This document shows positions 1 to 7,726 of a stretch of 64,000 nucleotides of DNA, piece by piece. Source of the stretch: JAANXG01 sp963731035. Its GTDB lineage: Bacteria; Pseudomonadota; Gammaproteobacteria; Arenicellales; JAANXG01. Within the stretch, counting starts at the first letter, position 1, and each line of letters opens with the position of its first letter. The notes under the pieces are model-generated. The model was given only the letters and a program-made list of their open reading frames with translations, made no database searches and was not told the DNA's origin. The translations under genes and the position numbers were made by a program. The stretch lies in the NCBI GenBank assembly GCA_963731035.1, contig CAVSUY010000009.1, positions 219,819-283,818 on the forward strand, written 5' to 3'.

Positions 1-145
1 CCTTGCTCTGGAAGAGGGACTGTTGATCAACGTGACGGCCGACAACGTGATCCGCATGCTGCCGCCGTTGATTTACCGTAACGAGGACTCGGACGAGCTG
101 GTGGACTCCCTGGTCAAGACCATCGAGCGGTTCTGGAATCAATGA
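1..145 (+). CDS. argD: Acetylornithine/succinyldiaminopimelate aminotransferase, 3' end only
   Basis: Partial gene: only the last 47 codons (frame beginning at base 2) lie in the window. The tail reads EEGLLINVTADNVIRMLPPL followed by an acidic C-terminal helix, which is the typical C-terminus of class III PLP aminotransferases of the ArgD type, acting late in the acetylated branch of arginine synthesis. Its TGA (143-145) overlaps the argF ATG (142) in an ATGA arrangement, so the two genes are probably translationally coupled. The identification rests on this tail plus the argF neighbour. Confidence 0.8.
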   Translation, partial: LALEEGLLINVTADNVIRMLPPLIYRNEDSDELVDSLVKTIERFWNQ

Positions 146-1047
146 GTGCCCGGCATTTCCTGACGCTGCGGGACTTAACGCCGGCGGAACTGGAGGCGTT
201 GATCGGGCGAGCCATCGATCTGAAGAGGGAATACAAGGACGGTGGCTGCTACGAACCCCTGCGCAACCGCACGCTGGCAATGATCTTCGACAAGTCCTCG
301 ACCCGCACCCGCTTGTCGTTCGAGGTCGCCATGACCCAGTTCGGGGGCAATGCGGTTTACCTGTCGCCCGGCACCACGCAGCTTGGCCGGGGCGAACTGG
401 TCGAGGACACTGCCCGGGTGATGTCGCGCATGGCTGACGCCGTCGTGATACGCACCGTGAGCCACCATATGGTGGAAACTTTCGCGAAGTACAGCAGCGT
501 GCCGGTAATTAACGGCCTGACCGACGATTTCCATCCCTGTCAGCTGCTGGCGGACATTCAGACATACGTGGAGCATCGCGGCCGGATCAGCGGGCGGCGG
601 ATTGCCTGGATCGGCGATGGCAACAACATGTGCAACTCCTGGATCAACGCCGCGTGGTCGTGCGGTTTCGATCTCGGCATCTCTACGCCTCCGGACTATC
701 GTCCGCAGGAGGAGATAATGAAAGCCGCTGGCGAGCGGGTATGGTGGGACGCCGATCCCGCATCAGTCGCCAGTGGAGCCGACCTGGTGGTGACCGACAC
801 CTGGGCGAGCATGGGTCAGGAGAATGAGAAGGAGGGTCGTGCGCGGGCTTTCGAGGGCTACCGGGTAGACCGGCGGACGATGGGGCTCGCCGCGCCGGAC
901 GCCTTGTTCATGCACTGCCTGCCGGCCTATCGCGGCTATGAGGTGAGCGAGGAGGTCCTCGAAGGCAGCCAAAGCGCGGTGTGGGACCAGGCCGAGAATC
1001 GCCTCCATGCCCAGAAGGCGCTGCTGGAATTCCTGATGGTCCGCTAG
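142..1047 (+). CDS. argF: Ornithine carbamoyltransferase
   Basis: Catalyses ornithine + carbamoyl phosphate to citrulline in cytoplasmic arginine synthesis. The 301-residue product has the usual length. The carbamoyl-phosphate loop SSTRTR is at residues 52-57, HPCQ lies in the middle of the chain, and the ornithine-binding HCLP motif is at about 258-261. The start overlaps the upstream argD stop by 4 bases, indicating an argDF operon. No ArgR-box-like palindrome is visible because the promoter lies outside the window. Nothing looks abnormal. Confidence 0.96.
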   Translation: MSARHFLTLRDLTPAELEALIGRAIDLKREYKDGGCYEPLRNRTLAMIFDKSSTRTRLSFEVAMTQFGGNAVYLSPGTTQLGRGELVEDTARVMSRMADAVVIRTVSHHMVETFAKYSSVPVINGLTDDFHPCQLLADIQTYVEHRGRISGRRIAWIGDGNNMCNSWINAAWSCGFDLGISTPPDYRPQEEIMKAAGERVWWDADPASVASGADLVVTDTWASMGQENEKEGRARAFEGYRVDRRTMGLAAPDALFMHCLPAYRGYEVSEEVLEGSQSAVWDQAENRLHAQKALLEFLMVR

Positions 1048-1124
1048 GAGTCGGACAGGCTCCCAGGCAACGCGGATAGGCATTCCATACCGGCGCGGGG
1101 GGCATGCGTCTGTGGGACTAAAGC

Positions 1125-1156
1125 CCGCTGCAGGTCGGCATTCATGCCGACAGCGG
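1125..1156. repeat. REP-like palindrome
   Basis: A perfect hairpin (arms GTCGGCAT at 1134-1141 and ATGCCGAC at 1144-1151, 2-nt loop) sits between argF and the next gene, extended outward by CCGCT/AGCGG with a small bulge. The surrounding text resembles the TGTAGGTCGGGATTTATCCCGACA class of gammaproteobacterial REP sequences. A related copy occurs at 31999-32025. It may also act as the argF mRNA 3' end, although no T-run follows. Confidence 0.5.
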
Positions 1157-1276
1157 CGTTCGGCGCGGCCCCGCACATTTGTCGGGACAGGAGGATTCTC
1201 GCTGGACCCCGTCGCTGCCGCAGGAGTATCGTGCCGACCACCGGCCGCGGCGTTCGCCCGCGGCCGGCGGGATGTC

Positions 1277-2050
1277 GTGAATCGAAGCAAACTCGTCAAG
1301 TGCCTGTATACCGCCTTGTTGTGCGTGGGATTGATGTCCCCGGCGCGCGGGGCCGGACACGACGCCTGGGTCGGAAGGGCGGGTCCCGCCTCGGGACCTG
1401 CCGTGGCCAGGATCAAGGCCGGGACGCCGCAGCACCAGGATTCGGGAGCCCAAGGCCAGTCCGTGCCTGCGGCATCGAAGGCCGCCGTCGCGGCACTGTC
1501 GGCCGGACGCCGGGAGAAGGGGGAAGGAAGCCTGGCCCGGGCGGAGGTTCAATTCCAGAAGGCCCTCGCCGCCGCGCCGCGGGGGAGCGAGGTTTACCAG
1601 GCGGCGCTGGAAGAACTGACCTATCAGCTACCCTTGATGCGGGTGCAACGCGACGTGCTGTCGGGACAGCGGGCGAAGGCCGGGGATCTGCTGCAGGACC
1701 TGCTGAAGGAGCACCAGGGGGACGAGAAGAAGAGACACCACCTGCTGACGCTGATCGCCCGGCTTCGCAAGAGCGCCCCTGACCAGTCTGGCGTATACAG
1801 TAAGCCGGGCAGCGGCCGCAAGGCGATCGAGAATGTGGAGCAGACTTTGAGCCGCTTCTACCAGGAAAACGGCCGCTATCCGCGCGGCTATGGGGAGCTC
1901 AATCGGATACTGCCGGCGGACCGCTATCCCCTGACTGACTACGATATCGTCCACTACGTGGAGCGGGGGCACGCCTACGGCTTGACGCTGCGCAGTAAAT
2001 CCGACCCCGAGAACCTCCTATCCGTCCAGCGGACCGGCTTGGTCGAATGA
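1277..2050 (+). CDS. Hypothetical exported protein
   Basis: Not recognised as a named family. I chose the GTG at 1277 because it is followed directly by a signal peptide (NRSKLVKCLYTALLCVGLMSPARGAG) and has a short purine-rich stretch before it; the open frame extends further upstream to 1112 but that part reads like random GC-rich sequence. The mature chain has an Ala/Gly-rich region, then a helical segment resembling a TPR/Tol-Pal-type repeat (KAALAAAPRGSEVYQAALEEL), and a C-terminal section of about 80 residues (AIENVEQTLSRFYQENGRYP onward). That last section resembles the pilin/type II secretion pseudopilin-like FYxxNGRYP motif. It stands alone between argF and a WYL-like gene. Confidence 0.55.
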   Translation: MNRSKLVKCLYTALLCVGLMSPARGAGHDAWVGRAGPASGPAVARIKAGTPQHQDSGAQGQSVPAASKAAVAALSAGRREKGEGSLARAEVQFQKALAAAPRGSEVYQAALEELTYQLPLMRVQRDVLSGQRAKAGDLLQDLLKEHQGDEKKRHHLLTLIARLRKSAPDQSGVYSKPGSGRKAIENVEQTLSRFYQENGRYPRGYGELNRILPADRYPLTDYDIVHYVERGHAYGLTLRSKSDPENLLSVQRTGLVE

Positions 2051-2156
2051 GCCGGGAACCGTTTGGAGGGCCAGAAATGCCGTTTGTCGGTTCGATCCTG
2101 GCATTCCGCCCGGGAAACTGTATCTTTCTAAACAAGGCTACCGGGATTCCGCAAGC

Positions 2157-2609
2157 ATGATTCCGAATGTTTACAAGACGATCGCATCCGCCATCCGTAA
2201 CAAGCGTCGGATCGTGATCCGATACAACGGCAAGTCCCGCTCCCGCGTGGTGGAGCCGCACGCCGTGTTCAAATCCGAGGACGGGGAGGTCAGCCTGCTG
2301 GGCTACCAGGTCCGGGGGTACCACTCGTCCAAGCGTAATGGCAGCTTCTGGCGTCCGTTCCAGCTCAAGAAGATTGACAATATACATGTCAGTCAAGAGC
2401 TGTTCGAGGCCCGCCTGAGCCAAGGCTACGCGGCGGTGGCCAAGACCCTGAAGGGCCAGGTACTGTCGGCGCTCGAGCGAGAGCCCGACGACTACAGATT
2501 CTTCGACGCGAGGGTTTCTGGCCCGCCGGTTCCGGCCTACCTTGCTCCCACCCCGACGTTGATGTTGCGCATGGCCCGCGAGGCCGCCGGCGCTCACGGT
2601 GGCGCCTGA
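2157..2609 (+). CDS. Small WYL-domain-like protein
   Basis: This 150-residue protein begins with a basic stretch (RNKRRIVIRYNGKSRSR) and continues with VVEPHAVFKSEDGEVSLLGYQVRG, which has the Sm-like barrel layout of the WYL domain (variable core, then VEP and a Y/Q-rich strand). WYL domains bind nucleic acid or small ligands and are usually fused to an HTH; here no HTH is visible, so this is a stand-alone version. It is monocistronic and ends before a bidirectional terminator. The family call is tentative. Confidence 0.55.
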   Translation: MIPNVYKTIASAIRNKRRIVIRYNGKSRSRVVEPHAVFKSEDGEVSLLGYQVRGYHSSKRNGSFWRPFQLKKIDNIHVSQELFEARLSQGYAAVAKTLKGQVLSALEREPDDYRFFDARVSGPPVPAYLAPTPTLMLRMAREAAGAHGGA

Positions 2610-2677
2610 GGGTCCGGTGAACCAGTCATAGAAGCAGGATCGGGTGGCACCCCACCCGCGATGATGCTGACCCAAAC

Positions 2678-2708
2678 TAAAAAGGCCCCTGATCGGGGCC
2701 TTTTTAGC
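2678..2708. terminator. Bidirectional intrinsic terminator
   Basis: The GC-rich stem AGGCCCC/GGGGCCT has a GATC-containing loop and is flanked by an A-run on the left and a T-run on the right. It therefore can end transcription from both the WYL-like gene (plus) and rpoH (minus), which converge here. Confidence 0.92.
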
Positions 2709-2736
2709 TGATGGTGCGCCGGTAGGAGGGCGTCAG

Positions 2737-3588
2737 TCAGGCGGCGAGCCGCTCGCGCATCTTCTCCATGGCCCGCTTCTCGATTTGACGGATGCGTTCC
2801 GCGGACACCTTGTACTCGGCAGCCAGCTCGTGCAGCGTGGGCTTCTCGTCCTCGTTCAGCCAGCGCCGCTGTACGATATCGCGGCTGCGGTCGTCCAGCG
2901 AGCCGATGGCATCGCGTATGCGCTCACTCTGCTCCGTGGCGCTGTCCGCGTTGCCGGCGATGACCTCTGGGTTGTAGCGCATGTCGGGCAGGTAGCCGGC
3001 GGGACTCACGATATCGTCCTCGCTGTCAGAATCCGGGCCGTCGAATGCGATGTCACGCCCGCTCATGCGGGATTCCATCTCGCGAACGGTCTTGGCCGGC
3101 ACGTCGAGGTTCTCTGCGATGGTATCGACCTCCTCGTCGTTCAGCCACGCCAGTCTGTTTTTGGCTTTGCGCAGGTTGAAAAACAGCTTGCGCTGGGCTT
3201 TGGTCGTGGCGACCTTGACGATCCGCCAGTTCTTGAGCACGTAGTCGTAAATCTCCGCCCGGATCCAGTGCACGGCGAAAGACACCAGCCGGACGCCCCG
3301 GTACGGGTCGTAGTTCTTCACCGCCTTCATCAGCCCGATGTTGCCTTCCTGGATCAGGTCGGTCAGCGGCAGGCCGTAGCCGGTAAAGCCGCGCGCAACC
3401 TTGACCACATGCCGAAGATGCGACACCACCAATTGGCGGGCTGCATCGAGGTCGTCCTCGTCGTGGTAGCGGACGGCAAGCTGGTGCTCTTCCTCAGCGC
3501 TGAGCACGGGCGCCGCATTGACCGCCTGCAGGTATCCTGCGAGCCCCCCTGCGGAGGGGCCTTGTACGGTGATCGGCAATGAATTCAT
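2737..3588 (-). CDS. rpoH: RNA polymerase sigma-32 (heat-shock sigma factor)
   Basis: Directs transcription of heat-shock genes. The 283-residue product carries sigma region 2 (LIQEGNIGLMKAV, then YDPYRGVRLVSFAVHWIRAEI), the RpoH box QRKLFFNLR at about 132-140, which is diagnostic for sigma-32, and a region 4 helix-turn-helix near the C-terminus (LHELAAEYKVSAERIRQIEK). I prefer the ATG at 3588 over an in-frame TTG at 3591; GAGGAG lies 9 nt upstream of the ATG. It follows ftsYEX in the usual gammaproteobacterial order but has its own upstream region with a CIRCE operator, so HrcA control is likely. Confidence 0.96.
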   Translation of the reverse strand: MNSLPITVQGPSAGGLAGYLQAVNAAPVLSAEEEHQLAVRYHDEDDLDAARQLVVSHLRHVVKVARGFTGYGLPLTDLIQEGNIGLMKAVKNYDPYRGVRLVSFAVHWIRAEIYDYVLKNWRIVKVATTKAQRKLFFNLRKAKNRLAWLNDEEVDTIAENLDVPAKTVREMESRMSGRDIAFDGPDSDSEDDIVSPAGYLPDMRYNPEVIAGNADSATEQSERIRDAIGSLDDRSRDIVQRRWLNEDEKPTLHELAAEYKVSAERIRQIEKRAMEKMRERLAA

Positions 3589-3622
3589 CAATGGTTTCTC
3601 CTCTAGCTCACTGTAGCCAATT

Positions 3623-3649
3623 TTAGCACTCTTTAGAGTTGAGTGCTAA
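3623..3649. promoter_or_regulatory. CIRCE operator (HrcA binding site) upstream of rpoH
   Basis: A perfect CIRCE inverted repeat: TTAGCACTC, exactly 9 nt, GAGTGCTAA. It lies 35 nt upstream of the rpoH start codon and within its only plausible promoter region, since ftsX ends at 3705. HrcA binding at CIRCE represses chaperone genes (groE, dnaK) in many bacteria. Its position here implies that the HrcA circuit represses the sigma-32 gene itself. No other gene on either strand is close enough to be the target. Confidence 0.93.
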
Positions 3650-3665
3650 ATTCGTAAAGAGTTCC
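3638..3665 (-). promoter_or_regulatory. Possible sigma-E-type promoter of rpoH overlapping CIRCE
   Basis: On the minus strand GGAACT (3660-3665) is followed after 16 nt by CTCAAC (3638-3643), resembling the sigma-E pattern (GGAACTT and a TCAAA/TCTGA-like -10). The enteric rpoH gene has a sigma-E promoter, which is why the match was considered. The -10 match is weak; the overlap with CIRCE would make repression straightforward. Confidence 0.3.
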
Positions 3666-3704
3666 CAAATAATTCAAAGATTTAGCGCGAGATTCCCATC
3701 CCGG

Positions 3705-4613
3705 CTATCGTGGCTCGATATCCTTGAGATGGCGCCCAACGGACCACCTGGAGGCGCACCAGCCCAGGCCGCTTCCCAGCAGGAACAGAACCGCGGCCGC
3801 CGACCAGCTCAGACCCAGCAACCGGTAGCCGCTGCCGTACTCGCCTATGAGAGCCGTAATGGGTTCCCGCAGGGACTCTATGCATACCGTCACCAGCAGC
3901 ACTGCGGTGACCGCCCCCAGCGCTCCTTGGAAAAAGCCCTGGTAAAGAAACGGCCGGCGGATGAAGCGGTCCGTGCCGCCGATGAGCTTGATCACTTCGA
4001 TCTCGTGGGCGCGGCTCAATATGGCCAGGCGCACGGTATTGCTGATGATGACCACTACAGCGGTACCCAGGAGCACCGCCAGGACCCATACGAGCCGGTC
4101 GCCGATCCGGACCATGGCTCCCAGTCGCCTCAGCCACAGGACATCGGAGCGAACGTTCTCGACCCCCGGCAAGGCAGCCGCGCGGTCGATGAAGCGCTCC
4201 ACCGACGCGATTTCACTGTCCTGTGGTCCCAGATAGACCACCAAGGTCCACGGCAACGGATTGGCGTCGAGCAACTCGGACGCCTGAGCGAACCCCGAAT
4301 ACTTCTTGAAGTCCGCCAGACCCTGGTCCGGCGGGATCGCATCGATGCGGTCCACTTCCTTGAAAGCCCGGAGCTTTTCCTCAATGGCCTTGGGGTCGTG
4401 AACGTCCTTGGCAAGGAACAGGTTGACCTGCGCGCGGTTCTCCCACGCCCCGCTGAGCTGGCCGATGTTCTGCGTAATGACGTACAACAACGCCGGCAGG
4501 GCCAGGGTCACACCGATTGCCGTCACGGTCATGATCGCCGAGCCCGGGGTCCGCGCCAGCTGAGCGACGCTGCTGGCCAAGACCTGCAGATTGTTGCGGA
4601 AGTAGCTAATCAA
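3705..4613 (-). CDS. ftsX: Cell-division ABC-type protein FtsX
   Basis: Inner-membrane partner of FtsE that controls septal peptidoglycan amidases. The 302-residue chain has a cytoplasmic N-terminus, a first TM helix (TVTAIGVTLALPALLYVI), a periplasmic domain of about 110 residues, and three more TM segments near the C-terminus, the expected FtsX topology. Its start overlaps the ftsE stop by 8 bases, so ftsE and ftsX are coupled. rpoH follows after a gap of about 115 nt that contains the CIRCE element. Confidence 0.94.
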   Translation of the reverse strand: MISYFRNNLQVLASSVAQLARTPGSAIMTVTAIGVTLALPALLYVITQNIGQLSGAWENRAQVNLFLAKDVHDPKAIEEKLRAFKEVDRIDAIPPDQGLADFKKYSGFAQASELLDANPLPWTLVVYLGPQDSEIASVERFIDRAAALPGVENVRSDVLWLRRLGAMVRIGDRLVWVLAVLLGTAVVVIISNTVRLAILSRAHEIEVIKLIGGTDRFIRRPFLYQGFFQGALGAVTAVLLVTVCIESLREPITALIGEYGSGYRLLGLSWSAAAVLFLLGSGLGWCASRWSVGRHLKDIEPR

Positions 4614-5283
4614 CCCCCGTACCCCCGGGGCGCTCCATCAAGCGGCCGTCCTCGAGTCGCAGTACCGGCTTGCCGAGGCGTTCGATGTGACGCAGCTCAT
4701 GGGTGGCGACCAGCACCGTGGTCCCGACCTGGTTGAACATGCGGAAGATGTCCATGATATCGTCCGACATGGCGGCGTCGACGTTGCCCGTGGGCTCGTC
4801 GGCCAACAGTATGGTGGGACGGTTGACCACAGCTCGGGCGATGCCGACGCGCTGCTGTTCGCCACCCGACAGCATCGGCGGGTACAGGGCTTCCTTGCCA
4901 AGCAGCCCCACCTTGTCCAGGGCTGCCCGCACTCGACGGGGGACATCCCGCGGGTTGAAACCCGACACCACCAACGGTAAAGCGACGTTCTCGAACACCG
5001 TACGCTCGGGAAGCAGTTTGTGGTCCTGGAACACGACACCAATGCGGCGGCGGAAGAACGGCAGTCTCCGGCGCGGCAGCCGGCCCAGGTTCTGGTCGTT
5101 GACGATCACCTGGCCTTTGGTGGACTTCTCGATCACCACGATCAGCTTCAACAGCGTGCTCTTGCCGGCGCCCGAGCGGCCCGTGAGGAACGCCATCTCC
5201 CCGGGGGGCAGCTCGAAGCTCACCTGCTTCAGAGCCTCATGACCACCCGGGTAGCGCTTGGTGACGTCGTTGAATACGATCAT
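4606..5283 (-). CDS. ftsE: Cell-division ATP-binding protein FtsE
   Basis: ATPase of the FtsEX complex. The true start is the ATG at 5283 (MIVFNDVTKRYPGG), giving 225 residues as expected; the open frame upstream of it is an artefact. Walker A GRSGAGKST, signature LSGGEQQRVGIARA and Walker B ILLADEPTGNVD are all intact. ftsY ends 7 nt upstream and ftsX overlaps downstream, forming the classical ftsY-ftsE-ftsX transcription unit. Confidence 0.96.
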   Translation of the reverse strand: MIVFNDVTKRYPGGHEALKQVSFELPPGEMAFLTGRSGAGKSTLLKLIVVIEKSTKGQVIVNDQNLGRLPRRRLPFFRRRIGVVFQDHKLLPERTVFENVALPLVVSGFNPRDVPRRVRAALDKVGLLGKEALYPPMLSGGEQQRVGIARAVVNRPTILLADEPTGNVDAAMSDDIMDIFRMFNQVGTTVLVATHELRHIERLGKPVLRLEDGRLMERPGGTGVD

Positions 5284-5290
5284 CGGCGCG

Positions 5291-6217
5291 TTACGGGGGG
5301 GGCTCCCCGGGCAGAATCGCATCGACGAACTCCCCGGCGTCGAAGGGCCGCAGGTCGTCGATGCCTTCACCGACCCCGAGGAAACGCACTGGCAGGCCGA
5401 ACTCCTCGGCGATGGCGAACAGGATGCCGCCTTTGGCGGTGCCGTCCAGCTTGGTCAGGCAGACGCTGTCCACGCCCACAGCCTGCCGGAAGGCGCGCAG
5501 CTGCGCCAGCGCATTCTGGCCGGTGCCCGCATCGAGGACCTGCAGCACTTCGTCCGGCGCCTCGGGGTCCAGTTTGCGGAGCACGCGCACGACCTTCTGT
5601 AGCTGGCTCATCAGCTCGCCCTGGGTATGCTGGCGGCCGGCGGTGTCGATCATCAGCACATCCGCGTCCCGGGCCTTGGCGGACTGGTAGGCATCGTGCA
5701 CCACGGCCGCGGGGTCGCCTCCCTGTTGGTGAGCGACCACCGGAATCGACAACCGCTTGCCCCATTCCTGGATCTGCTCGACTGCGGCGGCGCGAAACGT
5801 ATCGGCGGCGGCGAGGACGACCCGGAAACCCTGCTCCTGGAGCTGGTGCGCTATCTTGGCGATGGTGGTGGTCTTACCGACCCCGTTCACTCCCACCACC
5901 GCCACGACGTAGGGCCGTCGGCCCGGCTTCAGAGGAACGGAGCAGGGTTCGAGAATGTGAAGCATTTCCGCCCGCAGCGTGTCGACGAGCTGGGACGGAC
6001 GGCCACGCCGCCCGCGGGCGTTTCGCAGCGGCTCCATGAGCTTTTCCGTTGCCGAGACGCCGACATCGCTGAGCACCAACTGGTCCTCGATATCGTCCAA
6101 CTGGGTTTCGTCGAGTTCGTTGCCGGAGAACAAACCGGCCAGGCCCCGGGCGAGAAAGTTGCGCGGCTTGGCGAGGCGCTCCCGCAAAGAGGTCTTTTTG
6201 CGCTTGTCTTTGAACAC
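5291..6217 (-). CDS. ftsY: Signal recognition particle receptor FtsY
   Basis: SRP receptor GTPase for co-translational membrane targeting. The 308-residue protein has only a short basic N-terminal extension (KDKRKKTSLRERL), lacking the long acidic A-domain of the enteric protein. It has an N-domain helix bundle and the G-domain: P-loop GVNGVGKTT at 109-117, DTAGR, and the G4 motif TKLDGTAKGG. It is the first gene of the ftsYEX unit and is divergent from an M16 peptidase operon. Confidence 0.96.
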   Translation of the reverse strand: MFKDKRKKTSLRERLAKPRNFLARGLAGLFSGNELDETQLDDIEDQLVLSDVGVSATEKLMEPLRNARGRRGRPSQLVDTLRAEMLHILEPCSVPLKPGRRPYVVAVVGVNGVGKTTTIAKIAHQLQEQGFRVVLAAADTFRAAAVEQIQEWGKRLSIPVVAHQQGGDPAAVVHDAYQSAKARDADVLMIDTAGRQHTQGELMSQLQKVVRVLRKLDPEAPDEVLQVLDAGTGQNALAQLRAFRQAVGVDSVCLTKLDGTAKGGILFAIAEEFGLPVRFLGVGEGIDDLRPFDAGEFVDAILPGEPPP

Positions 6218-6269
6218 CGTGTCGTGATGGAAAGTGGAAGTTGATGGAGAATCGTCCGGAGCTTCTGTG

Positions 6270-6304
6270 GTCTTACCAGATTATCGTATCATGACCGGTA
6301 AGAC
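6270..6304. promoter_or_regulatory. Inverted repeat in the ftsY / M16 divergent promoter region
   Basis: GTCTTACC (6270-6277) and GGTAAGAC (6297-6304) form a perfect 8-bp dyad with a 19-nt AT-rich centre that contains GATAAT-like sequence on the minus strand. Its place between two divergent operons makes it a candidate operator, but no known regulator site is recognised. Confidence 0.35.
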
Positions 6305-6361
6305 TGCCTTATGATGGGCAGCCCCGTGAATGCTGGCCTGAACCAACCCCGGAGACCTTTC

Positions 6362-7726
6362 ATGATCCAAGGGCGAATAGCCGCCTGGCTGTGTCTGTTG
6401 ATCCTTGCCGGTTGTACCACTACACAATCCCATACCGGAGCGTCCGGCACAGAACCGGCGCAGACCCGGCTCGACAACGGCCTCGAGGTGGTGGTGAAGC
6501 CAGACCACCGGGCACCGGTCGTAGTCTCGCAGATCTGGTACAAGGTCGGCAGCAGCTACGAACCCGAGAGCCTCACGGGCATCTCGCATCTGCTGGAGCA
6601 CATGATGTTCAAGGGCACAGCCAAGCACGGCCCCAACGAGTTTTCGCGGATCATTGCCGACAACGGCGGCGAGGAAAATGCGTTCACCGGCCGTGACTAC
6701 ACGTCCTACTTCCAGACGCTTGAGAAGTCCAAGCTGCCGATCGCCTTCGAGCTCGAGGCCGACCGCATGCACAACCTCCGGCTCGATCCCGAGGAGTTCA
6801 AAAAGGAGCGCCAGGTGGTGCTGGAGGAGCGGCGCCTGAGGACTGATGATCGCCCTGAGGCGTTGACGGCGGAGAAATTCAGGTCCACGGCGTTCAAAAA
6901 ATCGCGCTACGGCAATCCGGTGATCGGCTGGCCGGATGACATCCGTTCGATCACGGTGGAGGATCTAAGGGACTGGTACCGGCGTTTCTATGCACCGAAC
7001 AATGCGACCCTGGTGGTTGCCGGGGATGTCGAGCCCGCGGACGTGTTCGAGTTGGCGAAAAAATACTTCGGCGACGTTCCGTCCCAGCAAGTGCACCCCT
7101 ATCCCGATCCTGTGGAGCCGGCCCAGGATGGCTCCAGGTTTGTCGCCGTCAAGGCCCCGGCCAAGGTGCCCTATCTGCTGCTGGGGTTCCACGCACCGAA
7201 TCTCGGGGCCAAGGGTGCCGCGCCCTGGGAACCCTACGCCTTGGAGGTTCTGGCCTATCTGCTGGACGGCGGCAAGAGTGCGCGCCTGAGCCGGGAGCTG
7301 GTCCGCCGGCAGCAGGTCGCGGCATCGGTGGGCGCCGGCTACGATCTCGAGGCGAGGCTACCCGGGTTGTTCGTCATCGACGGCAATCCGGCGAGCGGCC
7401 GGACCGTGGATGAACTGCGGGCGTCGATCATGTCGGTGATCGATGAAATCCGCACCACACCCGTAACCGGGGAGGAGTTGGAGCGCGTGAAGGCCCAACT
7501 CGTGGCAAGCAAGGTGTTCGAACAGGACTCCATCTTCTACCAGGCGATGCGTATAGGCCTGTATGAGACCGACGGACACGGCTGGAGAACGGGTGACAAG
7601 GTGAACGAACGCCTGCGTCGGGTCACCGCGGCCCAGGTTCAGGCCGTGGCGAACAAGTACCTCGTGGAGGACAACGTCACCGAGGCCGTCCTACAACCTA
7701 CCGCCCTCACGGAGGCGCAGCAATGA
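6362..7726 (+). CDS. M16-family zinc metallopeptidase, catalytic subunit (lipoprotein)
   Basis: A 454-residue peptidase. I chose the ATG at 6362 because it opens a lipoprotein signal ending in LAGC (Cys18); the longer frame from 6311 lacks support. The inverted zinc motif HLLEH is at 76-80, with the downstream Glu-rich helix (NGGEENAFTGRDYTSY) that supplies the third ligand, followed by the second M16 half (peptidase_M16_C). Predicted to be attached to a periplasm-facing membrane. It overlaps the next M16 gene by ATGA, the usual pairing of one active and one inactive subunit. Confidence 0.9.
   Translation: MIQGRIAAWLCLLILAGCTTTQSHTGASGTEPAQTRLDNGLEVVVKPDHRAPVVVSQIWYKVGSSYEPESLTGISHLLEHMMFKGTAKHGPNEFSRIIADNGGEENAFTGRDYTSYFQTLEKSKLPIAFELEADRMHNLRLDPEEFKKERQVVLEERRLRTDDRPEALTAEKFRSTAFKKSRYGNPVIGWPDDIRSITVEDLRDWYRRFYAPNNATLVVAGDVEPADVFELAKKYFGDVPSQQVHPYPDPVEPAQDGSRFVAVKAPAKVPYLLLGFHAPNLGAKGAAPWEPYALEVLAYLLDGGKSARLSRELVRRQQVAASVGAGYDLEARLPGLFVIDGNPASGRTVDELRASIMSVIDEIRTTPVTGEELERVKAQLVASKVFEQDSIFYQAMRIGLYETDGHGWRTGDKVNERLRRVTAAQVQAVANKYLVEDNVTEAVLQPTALTEAQQ

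Noticed and set aside
2080..2115. A GGTTCGATCC tract resembling a tRNA T-arm
   Set aside because: Only AATGCC/GGCATT can pair around it; no anticodon arm or acceptor stem is present.
3639..4736. Long open frame of 365 codons on the plus strand over ftsX
   Set aside because: It is the antisense of ftsX, lacks a plausible start and any family motif, and arises from GC-rich codons.
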